From NCBI RefSeq assembly GCF_017309185.1, contig NZ_JAEKJZ010000003.1, forward strand, positions 496,001-560,000: a DNA stretch of 64,000 nucleotides. The letters are read 5' to 3'. A program made the translations under genes and the position numbers. Numbering within the stretch: the first letter of the stretch is position 1; the number at the start of each line of letters is the position of its first letter. Of the stretch, positions 36,007-45,367 are shown one piece after another. The notes beneath the pieces are model-generated. The model saw nothing but the letters and a program-made list of their open reading frames with translations, was not told the DNA's origin and did no database searches. Origin of the DNA: Roseibium aggregatum (GTDB lineage Bacteria; Pseudomonadota; Alphaproteobacteria; Rhizobiales; Stappiaceae).

Positions 36007-38138
36007 AGCGCATGCTCCTGAACCTCGTAGTCCCGCCTGATCTTGTAGCTGACAAGTTCCTGGCAGAGCGACAGCGCCGTTTCTGGCGTCTCGTCCTGCA
36101 TGCGCGTCAGGAACAGCTCGACATTCGCAAGCAGCGTGTCGACCTGGCTGGACAGAGCCTCGTCGGTGATTTCAAAATCGCAATCCTCATAGGCGCTGGA
36201 AAAGACCGTCTTGACGGCTTCGGAGGAAGGCAGGGTGTTTTCAAGATGCTCGATGGTGACTTCTTCGTTCATCAGGAAATCCGGGACATATCCCAGGAAG
36301 AGCCAGCGAATGTCCTTGCGGACATCCCGTATCGAACTTTCCATGATATCCGCGCCTACCAGGCCAGACACGAAACTCTTCACGTGGGAGGACATGGAGC
36401 GGACATTCAGATCGTCGAGAGCGATCCAGGTTCTCGACCACCTGTTGCCCCGTTCGATCACGTCGGGCACGGCTGTGGCGAGTTTCCGGATTTCCTCCGG
36501 CGCGCCGGCTCCCATGAGATCAAGCGCCGCCTTCGCCTGTTCCGTCCTGTTGACCGTGTGCTGCCTGTGCTTTTCGAGCAGGGCCGTGAACCAGAGGACC
36601 ATCTTGTGGGAGGCCCAGCGGTCGACCTTGTCGCCATCGTCGGCCTCTCGCGGCAGTTCCGTGCCAGGACGGGCCGGCATGTTCTCCAGTTCGCCTTTCG
36701 GAATACCGTAGGCCTCCGCGAGCGCTGTTACAAAATCCTCCAGCCTGTCCGGAAGCAGTTCGGTGTCGCCGCCCAGCACGACGACAATGTTTGTCGCCTG
36801 AACGCTCGTCGCCGATTTCAGGATCTCCGTCGAGAAGGTTTTGCCACACCCCGGGTCTCGGCCTTCCGTCGCGTAGATCCGTTCGCTGCGGGAAAGCGGA
36901 CGGTCTTCGACGGTGAGGGACATGTTGATCCAGTCCTGCAACACCTCCCGTCCGAAAATGGGCGACAGCGCCCCGTCAGCCGTGTCGATCCGCCAGGCCC
37001 TTCGATACCGGCCTCCGTTCAGGACGGAATTGCCAAGCATGTTCCGTATCAAGGGGGCAATGGCGTCGAACCGGATGGCCTGGTTCCCTTCGGCGGGTCC
37101 GTTCGGGGCGTAATAGGCGTTGTGGACACCGATGACCCGCAGGTCGCTGTTTAGGCAGGGGGCGCCGGACGTTCCCTGCATGCTCTCGATCTCGGACACC
37201 ATGCGCGTGTTGCAAGGGGAGAGACGACAGATCCGGCCAAAATCCCACTTGCGCGGCGAGCCGCTCGGATGCTGCGGCATGATGATCCTGCTGCCGTTCC
37301 GGTAATCGGCCGGGCTGACCGGCTCGAAGCTCAACCACCCCCTGCGGCTGAGGTAACCGGGGCGGACCGGCCGGTTGCCGACGGCTTCCGCAAGCCGGAT
37401 TAGCGCAAAGTCCAGCTTCCCTCGTAAATCGTCGATATCTTGCTGCGACAGCTCGTCCCGCGTCCCGTCCCAGTCAATCGCGTCGCTCGAAACGACATGC
37501 CAGTCCTTGTGGAACTTCACCACACGAACCATGGCCATGCTGTTCAGTTTGCCGTAGTCGGAGATCACCTCGCCGCTGGTAAAATCGAAAACCGCACAAA
37601 ATTTCAGATCCTCATCGGGCCGCCACCGCAACGCTTCCGAGACAACATGCCTTGACGTCAGGACAAGATCCGGGCCGACGAGGAAGCCGGTGCCCGAAGT
37701 GGTTGCGGGAACGCCCCTTTTGTCGATCTCACCCACGATGCAGCACACGCGCGGACCCAGCTCCTTGACGGCGGAGGCCAGTTTTTCGTCGGACAGAAAG
37801 TGATCGCGCCGCTGCAGAAGCGCCTGGTGATTTTTTCCCCCCAATCGTGCCGATCTCGTATGGGGACCAACGGCTGCCTGGAAATCCGGCGACCAGGACA
37901 TTTCGAAATAAAGCTCTTCGGCAACGTCGCAGGCGAATTCACACTCGTTGAGAAGACCGGCGAAGGCCATCGCCAGCGTCAGTTTGGTATCCGACGCACC
38001 GACCAGATGGCGCTTCTTGAACGTTTCGATATCTTCGACGAGCCTGGCCTCCAGCACGAAGCGTTCAAGCCGGCCGGGATGAAGATAGCTTGCACAGGCT
38101 TCGCCAAATTTCTTCAGGTCTTCCGCGTTCAATTTCAT
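36003..38138 (-). CDS. Adaptor domain - trypsin-like protease - P-loop NTPase fusion
   Basis: This 711-residue protein has an N-terminal helical domain (about 1-105, L-N-A-E-D-L-K-K-F-G-E-A-C-A-S-Y-L). A trypsin-like domain follows with His in L-T-S-R-H-V-V-S (about 164), Asp in K-L-D-F-A-L-I and Ser in Q-G-T-S-G-A-P-C (about 323). A second enzymatic module has a P-loop D-P-G-C-G-K-T (about 426) and a Walker B-like W-I-A-L-D-D-L. The start codon directly follows the upstream stop and its stop overlaps the STAND gene. Protease and NTPase in one chain suggests nucleotide-gated proteolysis. Confidence 0.8.
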   Translation of the reverse strand: MKLNAEDLKKFGEACASYLHPGRLERFVLEARLVEDIETFKKRHLVGASDTKLTLAMAFAGLLNECEFACDVAEELYFEMSWSPDFQAAVGPHTRSARLGGKNHQALLQRRDHFLSDEKLASAVKELGPRVCCIVGEIDKRGVPATTSGTGFLVGPDLVLTSRHVVSEALRWRPDEDLKFCAVFDFTSGEVISDYGKLNSMAMVRVVKFHKDWHVVSSDAIDWDGTRDELSQQDIDDLRGKLDFALIRLAEAVGNRPVRPGYLSRRGWLSFEPVSPADYRNGSRIIMPQHPSGSPRKWDFGRICRLSPCNTRMVSEIESMQGTSGAPCLNSDLRVIGVHNAYYAPNGPAEGNQAIRFDAIAPLIRNMLGNSVLNGGRYRRAWRIDTADGALSPIFGREVLQDWINMSLTVEDRPLSRSERIYATEGRDPGCGKTFSTEILKSATSVQATNIVVVLGGDTELLPDRLEDFVTALAEAYGIPKGELENMPARPGTELPREADDGDKVDRWASHKMVLWFTALLEKHRQHTVNRTEQAKAALDLMGAGAPEEIRKLATAVPDVIERGNRWSRTWIALDDLNVRSMSSHVKSFVSGLVGADIMESSIRDVRKDIRWLFLGYVPDFLMNEEVTIEHLENTLPSSEAVKTVFSSAYEDCDFEITDEALSSQVDTLLANVELFLTRMQDETPETALSLCQELVSYKIRRDYEVQEHAL

Positions 38139-39266
38139 CTAGAGCATTGCTCCAAGCACCGGATGCTGCCGCAGCGCTTCTGCCGAAATGGCCCGGTTGC
38201 CGGCAACCTGGTCTCCCCAGTAGTGAAGTCCATAGACCGCCTGATCCATGAAACCGTGGAGGGCGGACCCGGAAAACCCGCCTATCGTCGATGCATCGTG
38301 AACAATATTCTGCTGTCCCTGCACGTCGGGGTCCATCAATTTTCCGAAACTCACCCGCTTGCGCTCGTCCGGTTCGCCGAACACCATTTGAATGTTATCG
38401 GGCACATATTTCAACTTTCCCGGATGCCCGACGATGTAGAGGCGGTCGATTTCGTAGACGTCTTTCTGCGTGACGGGCAAAGGATCGGGTGCCACGCCGC
38501 TGACCGGCTCGACCTTCAGGACGGCCGCGTCTACCGGATCGGAGTCTCCGGCGACAAAGGGGATGTCCGTGATCCGGTATTTCGCCTGCCGGGGCGCTCC
38601 GTCGTCGAATGCAAAATCCAGCAGCACCTCGTATTCGCGTTTCAGCCTGGCCTGGGTCGTGCCGGGGACGCGCCGGGCAAGGCGTGTGCCCGTCGGGGGA
38701 AAGAGGACATGCCGGTTGGTCAGCGCCAGATCGGGCTTGATCAGAAACGCCGTTCCCTGAACCCAGGAGAAGCTTTGAAGCAGCGTGTCGCGGACCCAGA
38801 CCGCCGATGACGCGGCAGTGGTCTTTTGCAGCTTGGCGCGGTGCTCGTCCGCCAGCATCACCCACAGATCGGCATCCGGATACTGGCGGATGTCCTCAAG
38901 CTCGTCGCCCATGACCCGCACCGCGGGCCGGCCGCGCACATGAATGACCGCCTCGAGTGCGACGGTCTCCTCGAAGCTGAGCGCGCCGTCCGGGCTCCCA
39001 TCGATGCTTTCCAGGCCTTTTTGCGCCGTGGCGACGATAGACCGCGCCACTCCCTCCGCTTCAATCTGGCTCATCCTGGATCGGCCCGCCGACGTCCCGC
39101 GCAGGCGGCTGGCAATAGCCGTGATGTCCCGCTGGCCGGGCGAAGAACCGCCGCCGCCCGTGGATTCCTGGCCGCCTCCCTCACCGACGCCTTCGCCACC
39201 GCCGGATGAAAACAGTCTGCGAATCCGCTTCGGGGATTTTTCGAAGTCAAAGCCGTCGTTGCTCAT
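38139..39266 (-). CDS. Trypsin-like serine protease with Gly-rich N-terminus
   Basis: This 375-residue protein has a disordered Gly/Ser-rich segment at about 20-45. A short helical region follows (S-R-M-S-Q-I-E-A-E-G-V-A-R-S-I-V). The trypsin-like domain carries His in L-T-N-R-H-V-L-F (about 184), Asp in D-P-V-D-A-A-V-L (about 243) and Ser in I-G-G-F-S-G-S-A-L (about 331). No signal peptide. It overlaps the upstream triple-fusion gene by four bases (ATGA). Confidence 0.85.
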   Translation of the reverse strand: MSNDGFDFEKSPKRIRRLFSSGGGEGVGEGGGQESTGGGGSSPGQRDITAIASRLRGTSAGRSRMSQIEAEGVARSIVATAQKGLESIDGSPDGALSFEETVALEAVIHVRGRPAVRVMGDELEDIRQYPDADLWVMLADEHRAKLQKTTAASSAVWVRDTLLQSFSWVQGTAFLIKPDLALTNRHVLFPPTGTRLARRVPGTTQARLKREYEVLLDFAFDDGAPRQAKYRITDIPFVAGDSDPVDAAVLKVEPVSGVAPDPLPVTQKDVYEIDRLYIVGHPGKLKYVPDNIQMVFGEPDERKRVSFGKLMDPDVQGQQNIVHDASTIGGFSGSALHGFMDQAVYGLHYWGDQVAGNRAISAEALRQHPVLGAML

Positions 39267-42200
39267 CTGACACCTCCGCTGCGGACCAGGTCCAGAACGT
39301 CACCCTGCAGCATTGTCTTCAGGCCGCCAGAAACGCGCATGGGAGGCTGGGCCTCCAGGCTGCGCGAAGCGCGTTTCCGCACGCGCGAGGCATCGAGGCC
39401 GACACAGGCAAGTTCCAGTTCGCTTTGCTTGTCCCGAAGCACCGGAGCCGCCGATTCCAGCCCGCCGCTGCCGGCAATCTCACGGAGCAGTTCCGCGACG
39501 AGTTCGCCTGACGATCGCGTGCGTTCGACGATTGTTTCGAGCCCCAGAACCGCGTCCGGATCCCGTTTGACAAGCGCTTCGGCATCGATGATGCCGGCAC
39601 CGTAATTGTCCGTGTCGAATCCGGCAGGCACGCGCGCGGTCGACGCGATCATCGCCCTGAACTGGTCCTGAAGCGTCTGCCCCGGACGCAGCTTCGCGAT
39701 GAGGGCGTCGCGGCCGTGATGCGCCAGCCAGCAGGCCGCAATTCCGGCAAGGTGAGCCGTCGCAAAGGACGTGCCCTGCCCGCCGCCCACCTTCGACAGG
39801 TTCGTACTGTCACGGGCATCTGCCCTGAGGACGAGTTCCGCAGGACCGGATATGTCGACACTGCGGCCCGAGCAGGACCCTTTCCAGGGCAGATCTCTGA
39901 AATTGATGCCGCCGACGGCGATGACCTCGTCATAGCGCGCGGGCCAGACCACGGTCTCGACGCAGTTTCCGGCTGCCGAAAACACAATGATATTCGCCTT
40001 CACCGCCTTGCGCACCGCGCTGTGCAGGGCCCAGCTGGGCACACCGCCGAGGCTCATCGTGATGATATGGGCATCGTTGCGGCGTGCATGGTCGATGGCC
40101 TGGGCGACACGGCTCTGGTTGAAGACCGCGACGGACCGGATACACCTGACCGGCACGAGTTCCGCCTCCGGGGCCGTTCCGCGGACCTTGCCGGCTTCCG
40201 GGCTGGCGACAACGCTGCCGGTCGCCGTTCCGTGTCCCAGATTGCCGCTCCCGCGCAAGGGGTCGACAGGCCGCTGGCCCGGTTCGACAAAATTGGCGGA
40301 TCTTGGATTGTCGGCCGCCCGGGGCGGCATCTCGGTATGGGCAGGCACCACTCCGGTGTCCGGCTGGAAAACGCGGATGCCCCGGCCTTTTGCCGGTTTG
40401 CCTTCCTGGCTGGAAAACGCCCAGGCCTCCGGCACGCCCGTCTTGGTGACCGCCCAGTCCGTGTCATCCGGCTTGATGTTGGGATCGTTCTCGTCCACCC
40501 AGCACCAGAAGGCGACATCGGAGCTTTCCGCGCTCCCTTCGATCGCCGGCGCTCCCCCGTCCGAATCGTAGTAGCGCGTGTCGAGATCGGGCTCGACGGT
40601 CTCCGCCTCGAGCCGGGTGCGGATGGCCCGGGCGACGTCGAAGAGATCCGCCCGGTCGTCCCAGACGACGCCGGGAATGTCGATTGCCCGGTAGCGGTCC
40701 AGGTCCGGATCGCTGTAGAACAGTCCGGCAACGTCGACGGTCAGACCGAGGAGGTCCTCGACCTCGGCCTTGACGGTCTGATCCGTCATCGACTTGCCGA
40801 GCGAGACGACGAAACGGACGGTATCGAAGTCCTCGAAACTCCGCTCCTCCGATTGCAGCTTCTGCCAGTCGGCAAGGATGTCCCCGATATCGATGCCGGG
40901 CGCTTCACCGCCCGTGTTTCCGGCCGCCTCGCCCGAACCGCCAGGCGGCGTCACGCCGGCTGCCTCCGCGAAGGCAACGGCTTCGTTCGTGCCGGACTGA
41001 TCGGCGTTCCGGATGGTTTCGTGAAAGTCGATCTGCGCCAGATCCTCGATCACGCGGACCGGTCTCAGGGAACGTTTCCACTTTTGAGGGACGGCAAACT
41101 CCAGCGGGACATCGGAGAGGTCCTGTTCCAGCAGGAAGGCAAAGCTTTCGAGCTGGCCGTTTTTCTCGGCAACCACGACTTTCCAGTACTTCTCCGGGAT
41201 GCGGACCCGGACGTCTCCTTCCAGGTCCACGCCCAGGAAAACCGGGTCGGCGTCGGCCAGAACCGGTCCGCCGAACACCACAAGCTTTTCTGTGTCGGCC
41301 TGCCGGAGGATCAGGTTCTCCAGATCGCCCCAATTGTCCTTGCCGCGGCTGGACCGATTGAAACCGAGCACCTGAGGCGAACAATTGGTAACGTGAAAGG
41401 TGTCGCCGTTGGCGTTCTGCATTTCTTCATAGGTGCGGCCCCAGGCCACATCGTCGCGGCGCACGATATGGCCTTTGTCGAAAGCGCCTTTGTCCTTGGT
41501 GAAGAACTTGTCCGGCAATTGTTCGGTCGCGAGAATGCGCTGATCGGAAAACCATTTTTCCTGATCGTTCGGTCCCAGTTTCCCCAGGCCGTCGCGCGTA
41601 TAGTCGGCATTGGGACGGTTGCCGGGCCGCTTGGCGGCAGCGCTCGCATCGACATTGGCTGCCGTGAAGAGGGCAAGGCGCCGCTTCTTGTGCATGGCGA
41701 GCGAGAAATGGTGGTAGTGGAGCAGGTGTCCGCCGTCTTCCAGCCTGGCAAGGTCCTCCGGTTTCCTCGGGGTTGGCAGGGGAACGGCGGGGCCCAGAAA
41801 ATCCGGATCGTATCCCGTGCGGGTGGAATAGTCCGTATCGTGGAAGGGTTCCAGCGCGCGCTCAGTCCCGTCGGTGGCGCTCAAGGCTCCGGTGGCAGCG
41901 GCGGCGGTGGTCACGCCCTCGCCGACCCTGATCGTGATTTCAAGCGGGATACTGAGTCTGATTTCACCGGTTTGCTGGGCCATCGCGCTGGTCCTGTCAG
42001 GTAATGGAGAAGAGCTGTTATCGGGCGCGGCCGCGGGAATGGCGGCCTCGGTGGCTTGCCAGTAGGCGTCCCAGGGGACGTCCGCCCGCTGCACGGGCCC
42101 GGAAAACCGGACACCGGTATCGATCACACGGCCGTCACGCGCCAGGTCTCCAGCGGCGACACAAAAATTGGCCGTGCCGTAGCTGCCGCCGAAATGGACT

Positions 42201-43087
42201 CCGAGAACGTCGCCGCTCTTGAGATCCAGCACGCAGGATCCCGAGTTCCCGCCGAGCGTCGAACTGTCATGGGTCAGCGCCTCGACCTCGTGGCGGTAGC
42301 TTTCCACCGGCGCGAGGGTCTTGAGGACTCCCGGCTGAAGCCGCTTGATCCCGTAGACGCCGTCGAAGACAAAATTCTGCACATCCGCGGGGTTGCGGGG
42401 GTCATAGGCAGGGAAGCCGACCAGCGCGACCTCCCGCTCGAGAAGGTTCGCGCCCGGCTCGGTCGACAGCTGTAGCGGATGCCTGCTCTGCCGAAGACCC
42501 TCGGTCCTGACGATGGCGACATCCCAGTAGGGATGGATCAGGACGACGGACGTGATCCTGATGTATTCCTGGTGCGTCGACCGGCGTTCGCGCAGGAAAT
42601 CCACACCGCTCTCGACACCGGTGATGAACCGCAGACCGCTCGTGCCGATCCCCTCGCAGAACAATTCCGCCACGTGCCGGTTGGTCATCAGCAGGCCGTC
42701 GCCGACGACGAACGCGGTTCCGCCATATGGCACGGAGGGGTGGCCCGGCAGCTCGAGCCGGCCGATGCTTGGAAAGGCCTGCCGCAGCCTGTCGCGAACG
42801 GGCCCGTCATTCAGATGCAGCCAGTCCTGGTGCCGGGTCTCGTAGGAACCGTCGACAATGTCGATTGCCGGCCGCCGTTCCGGAATGATGATCGCTTCAA
42901 GGTGGAAGCGTTCCCGGTCGTTCAGTCGCTGGTCGCGGGCAAGTTTTTCAAGGGTCTGACGCGTCAGTGATCCTATCGCTCCGGCGGCTTCAAGGCCGCC
43001 GGGCTTTTCGATCATCTCCGCCAGATCTCCGCTCTGTGTCGTGCCTGAGAGAAAATTCTTAAGATTAAGTTCGTTGGTGTGCGACAT
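39263..43087 (-). CDS. Trypsin-like protease - NUC1 nuclease - subtilase fusion
   Basis: This 1274-residue protein has three enzyme modules. (1) A trypsin-like domain at about 85-340: His in M-T-N-R-H-V-A-E (about 136), Asp in Y-W-D-V-A-I-V (about 188), Ser in G-G-N-S-G-S-C (about 282). (2) A DNA/RNA non-specific endonuclease at about 450-700: D-K-G-H (about 537-540, family DRGH) and N-C-S-P-Q (about 568). (3) A subtilisin-like domain at about 890-1190: Asp in Q-P-D-T-G-V (about 909), His in G-H-G-T-A-T-G (about 951), Ser in G-T-S-F-A-T-A (about 1106). All catalytic residues seem present. No signal peptide. It is the first gene of the island operon. Start chosen at 43087; 43105 is the alternative. 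Confidence 0.88.
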   Translation of the reverse strand: MSHTNELNLKNFLSGTTQSGDLAEMIEKPGGLEAAGAIGSLTRQTLEKLARDQRLNDRERFHLEAIIIPERRPAIDIVDGSYETRHQDWLHLNDGPVRDRLRQAFPSIGRLELPGHPSVPYGGTAFVVGDGLLMTNRHVAELFCEGIGTSGLRFITGVESGVDFLRERRSTHQEYIRITSVVLIHPYWDVAIVRTEGLRQSRHPLQLSTEPGANLLEREVALVGFPAYDPRNPADVQNFVFDGVYGIKRLQPGVLKTLAPVESYRHEVEALTHDSSTLGGNSGSCVLDLKSGDVLGVHFGGSYGTANFCVAAGDLARDGRVIDTGVRFSGPVQRADVPWDAYWQATEAAIPAAAPDNSSSPLPDRTSAMAQQTGEIRLSIPLEITIRVGEGVTTAAAATGALSATDGTERALEPFHDTDYSTRTGYDPDFLGPAVPLPTPRKPEDLARLEDGGHLLHYHHFSLAMHKKRRLALFTAANVDASAAAKRPGNRPNADYTRDGLGKLGPNDQEKWFSDQRILATEQLPDKFFTKDKGAFDKGHIVRRDDVAWGRTYEEMQNANGDTFHVTNCSPQVLGFNRSSRGKDNWGDLENLILRQADTEKLVVFGGPVLADADPVFLGVDLEGDVRVRIPEKYWKVVVAEKNGQLESFAFLLEQDLSDVPLEFAVPQKWKRSLRPVRVIEDLAQIDFHETIRNADQSGTNEAVAFAEAAGVTPPGGSGEAAGNTGGEAPGIDIGDILADWQKLQSEERSFEDFDTVRFVVSLGKSMTDQTVKAEVEDLLGLTVDVAGLFYSDPDLDRYRAIDIPGVVWDDRADLFDVARAIRTRLEAETVEPDLDTRYYDSDGGAPAIEGSAESSDVAFWCWVDENDPNIKPDDTDWAVTKTGVPEAWAFSSQEGKPAKGRGIRVFQPDTGVVPAHTEMPPRAADNPRSANFVEPGQRPVDPLRGSGNLGHGTATGSVVASPEAGKVRGTAPEAELVPVRCIRSVAVFNQSRVAQAIDHARRNDAHIITMSLGGVPSWALHSAVRKAVKANIIVFSAAGNCVETVVWPARYDEVIAVGGINFRDLPWKGSCSGRSVDISGPAELVLRADARDSTNLSKVGGGQGTSFATAHLAGIAACWLAHHGRDALIAKLRPGQTLQDQFRAMIASTARVPAGFDTDNYGAGIIDAEALVKRDPDAVLGLETIVERTRSSGELVAELLREIAGSGGLESAAPVLRDKQSELELACVGLDASRVRKRASRSLEAQPPMRVSGGLKTMLQGDVLDLVRSGGVR

Positions 43088-43344
43088 CAATTCTACCCAC
43101 CACAATCTCGCAAAACAAACGTCTATTCAAAAATACAATTTTAACGTTAGTAGATGCAACAACTAAATCTCAGAAGATAAACCGCTCCAGGTTTGCCGGA
43201 GGCTCCATGTGTGTATGCCCCGGTTCGTGCACTTCTCTTTTTCTGCTGTCGTGCATGCGCTCTAGTGGGGTCAAATGTCATGCCCGCTGGGGAGGCACTA
43301 CGGCTGCTACTGGCCGTCATGGAGATACGCGGAGCAGGCGCAGC

Positions 43345-43401
43345 ATGGAGGCCGTCGAGTTCGCAACACTCGAATGGGTCGATTGTTTCAACTTCAGGCG
43401 C
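43345..43401 (+). pseudogene. IS3-family transposase fragment
   Basis: The frame reads M-E-A-V-E-F-A-T-L-E-W-V-D-C-F-N-x-R-R, which closely matches the near-C-terminal region of IS3-family OrfB transposases (A-T-L-E-W-V-D-W-F-N-x-R-R). The following sequence diverges and lacks the expected L-L-E-P-I-G continuation. Only a short, decayed remnant is left. Confidence 0.6.
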
Positions 43402-43840
43402 GTGCCTTCAGTCGGGCCGTCGTCGTTGATTACTAACAATGCGAGCGGTCAGGAAAGCCGACGGGAACGACATCTTCCACCTTCCATTGTCAGGAACCGG
43501 GCAGTCAACTTACCGTCCCATTTTGGTCATTCGTTCCGACCGCAGCGAAAGACGGCTCCTACCGCCCATTCTTGGCCTTCGCTCGCCGCGCAACGAATGG
43601 CTGCTTTAAGGACAAGTTGGAGAACCGCTGATTGCCCGCCTTGGGGCCGCAAAGCTGCCAGTCGCCGGACGAAGGCTCGTCAAGTCCGAGGCACTACTAC
43701 GTTGGTTGCTATTTTGCGGCAATGGAGCTGCAATCTATGACCGCGCCGAACCGTTACCATCAGGCTCATAGTCATGAGCAGTGCGATTTCGCAGATACTC
43801 GTGGTTTTTGAATGATTTAGAGTATTCTAGCGTATGATCT

Positions 43841-43960
43841 GGTAGCGGAGGACCGCTACCGTCAATCCCCACACCTACCCGAAATACGCTACAGGCTCCG
43901 CCTGTTCTCGCGACTTCTCGCGGCATAGTCATGCAGTCCATCTAACTGGTTTGGGGCCGT
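43841..43960 (+). repeat. 120-bp direct repeat, right copy
   Basis: Partner of 27475-27594, same orientation, about 100 of 120 positions identical. It begins with the same GGTAGCGG-AGGA-CCGCTACC hairpin. Similarity weakly continues to about 44040 (AAGCGGTCATT, ATGCGGGGAC). Confidence 0.75.
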
Positions 43961-44418
43961 GATGAGATTGACGGCTTTCGGATACGCAAACATCGAAGCG
44001 GTCATTCACTCGGTTCATATGCGGGGACGAATTTGGTCCAAAGCGGGCAATCACATGCTGACGTACTGCACCGTTGCATCCCGCCGAAGCTTCCGTTTAC
44101 TTAATCTGCGAAGACAGCGGCACACTTGATGCCGGTAATGCGGACCGGATAGACACTCGTTTTGCGTGCTCGCGCTTACATACATCTGTCATATGCGCTG
44201 ATCGGTACACTCAAAAGCTCAGCATGTCGAACGCTTGTTCAAAGTAGATAACCCGTACAGGCTCGGTTGAATGTGTGATCAATCGCCTACATTGCGTGCA
44301 TGTGAAATGGGTTGCCTTCAACAATCTCGTTTCAGCCAATTAGATTGGGTGCGATGCTTCAATTTGCTTAGCACGCGAGGTACAAGCGAGAACCTCTCGC
44401 CTAACCTAGGAACGACAC

Positions 44419-45357
44419 ATGGCCAAGCTTTCGAACGAACAAGCGGTTGAGATCGAACTGTCGCGGGAGGCCACTGCGCCAACACGGCGTACCGTGTCGG
44501 CAGGCATCGAGGAAATCTTATATGAAGCAATTCCTGTGCTCGACCATGGGTTCGTCAGGGTAGTAGACTACATGGGGGACGACGGTGCAATCGTGCAAGC
44601 AGCACGGGTGTCCTATGGCCGCGGTACCCGACAAGTGAACCAAGATCGAGGACTAATCCATTATCTTCTGCGTCATTGGCATACTACGCCCTTCGAAATG
44701 GCGGAGATCAAGCTTCACGTTAAGATGCCGATTTTCGTGGCCCGACAGTGGATCAGGCATAGAACGGCTAATGTAAATGAATATTCGGCGCGGTACTCAA
44801 TCCTCGATCGGGAGTTCTACGTTCCAGAGCCGGAGCACCTCGCAGCACAGGCGGTGCAAAATCGACAAGGCCGTGGCGCTGTCGTCGATGCAAAAGAAGC
44901 GAAGTATGTTTTAGATCTGCTTACTGATGATGCGCAGCGCAATTATGATCATTATCTCGATATGCTCAATCATGACAAAGCTGGTCAGCGCATTGATAAC
45001 CAGCGACTAGGCTTGGCCCGTGAACTTGCCCGCATGAATCTGTCGTTGAATTTCTATACACAGTGGTATTGGAAAACGGATTTGCATAACCTAATGAATT
45101 TCCTTCGACTTCGCGCTGATCCTCACGCTCAATACGAGATCCGAGCCTATGCCGAGGTTATTCTCGACATTATGCGGAAATGGGTTCCGATAACGTTTGA
45201 AGCCTTCCGCGAACATCGGCTGGAAGCTGCAACTTTTTCGGGAGAAGCCTTGAAAGCGCTCCGCCGAATGCTCGCGGGTGAAACTGTTGAGCAAGCCGAT
45301 ACTTCTATGTCAAAACGTGAATGGGAAGAGTTCCTCTCCGTCTTGGCTGGAAGGTGA
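44419..45357 (+). CDS. thyX: Flavin-dependent thymidylate synthase
   Basis: This 312-residue protein has the ThyX signature [14 protein letters not shown] at about residues 112-125. Further conserved segments are [19 protein letters not shown] and [20 protein letters not shown]. It converts dUMP to dTMP using methylene-tetrahydrofolate, NADPH and FAD. The gene is AT-richer than its surroundings and is followed after ten bases by a GHKL ATPase gene, an unusual partner for a housekeeping thymidylate synthase. It could be an accessory copy; whether the genome has another cannot be judged here. Confidence 0.92.
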   Translation: MAKLSNEQAVEIELSREATAPTRRTVSAGIEEILYEAIPVLDHGFVRVVDYMGDDGAIVQAARVSYGRGTRQVNQDRGLIHYLLRHWHTTPFEMAEIKLHVKMPIFVARQWIRHRTANVNEYSARYSILDREFYVPEPEHLAAQAVQNRQGRGAVVDAKEAKYVLDLLTDDAQRNYDHYLDMLNHDKAGQRIDNQRLGLARELARMNLSLNFYTQWYWKTDLHNLMNFLRLRADPHAQYEIRAYAEVILDIMRKWVPITFEAFREHRLEAATFSGEALKALRRMLAGETVEQADTSMSKREWEEFLSVLAGR

Positions 45358-45367
45358 GCAAGCGACA

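Larger units (their letters stand above)
43088..44418. other. Right border of the protease island: intergenic with IS3 remnant and repeat
   Basis: About 1.3 kb without an intact gene. It contains the promoter region of the island operon (AT-rich, about 43100-43170) and a decayed IS3 transposase fragment (43345-43401). It also holds a stretch of GC-rich sequence resembling dispersed alphaproteobacterial intergenic repeats (about 43500-43720) and the right 120-bp repeat (43841-43960). The rest, up to the thymidylate synthase start, shows nothing recognisable. Confidence 0.55.

Noticed and set aside
39716..42004. Long open frame antisense to the triple-fusion protease gene
   Set aside because: Antisense frames stay open easily in GC-rich coding sequence. 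Its translation has no motifs, while the opposite strand carries three intact active sites.
43207..43740. Possible 177-residue gene in the island border
   Set aside because: Only about 19 residues match an IS3 transposase; the remainder is Arg/Ser-rich repeat-derived sequence with no start signal.
27475..43960. The 120-bp repeats as a complete transposon's ends
   Set aside because: They are direct rather than inverted, and no transposase or integrase gene is intact within the island.
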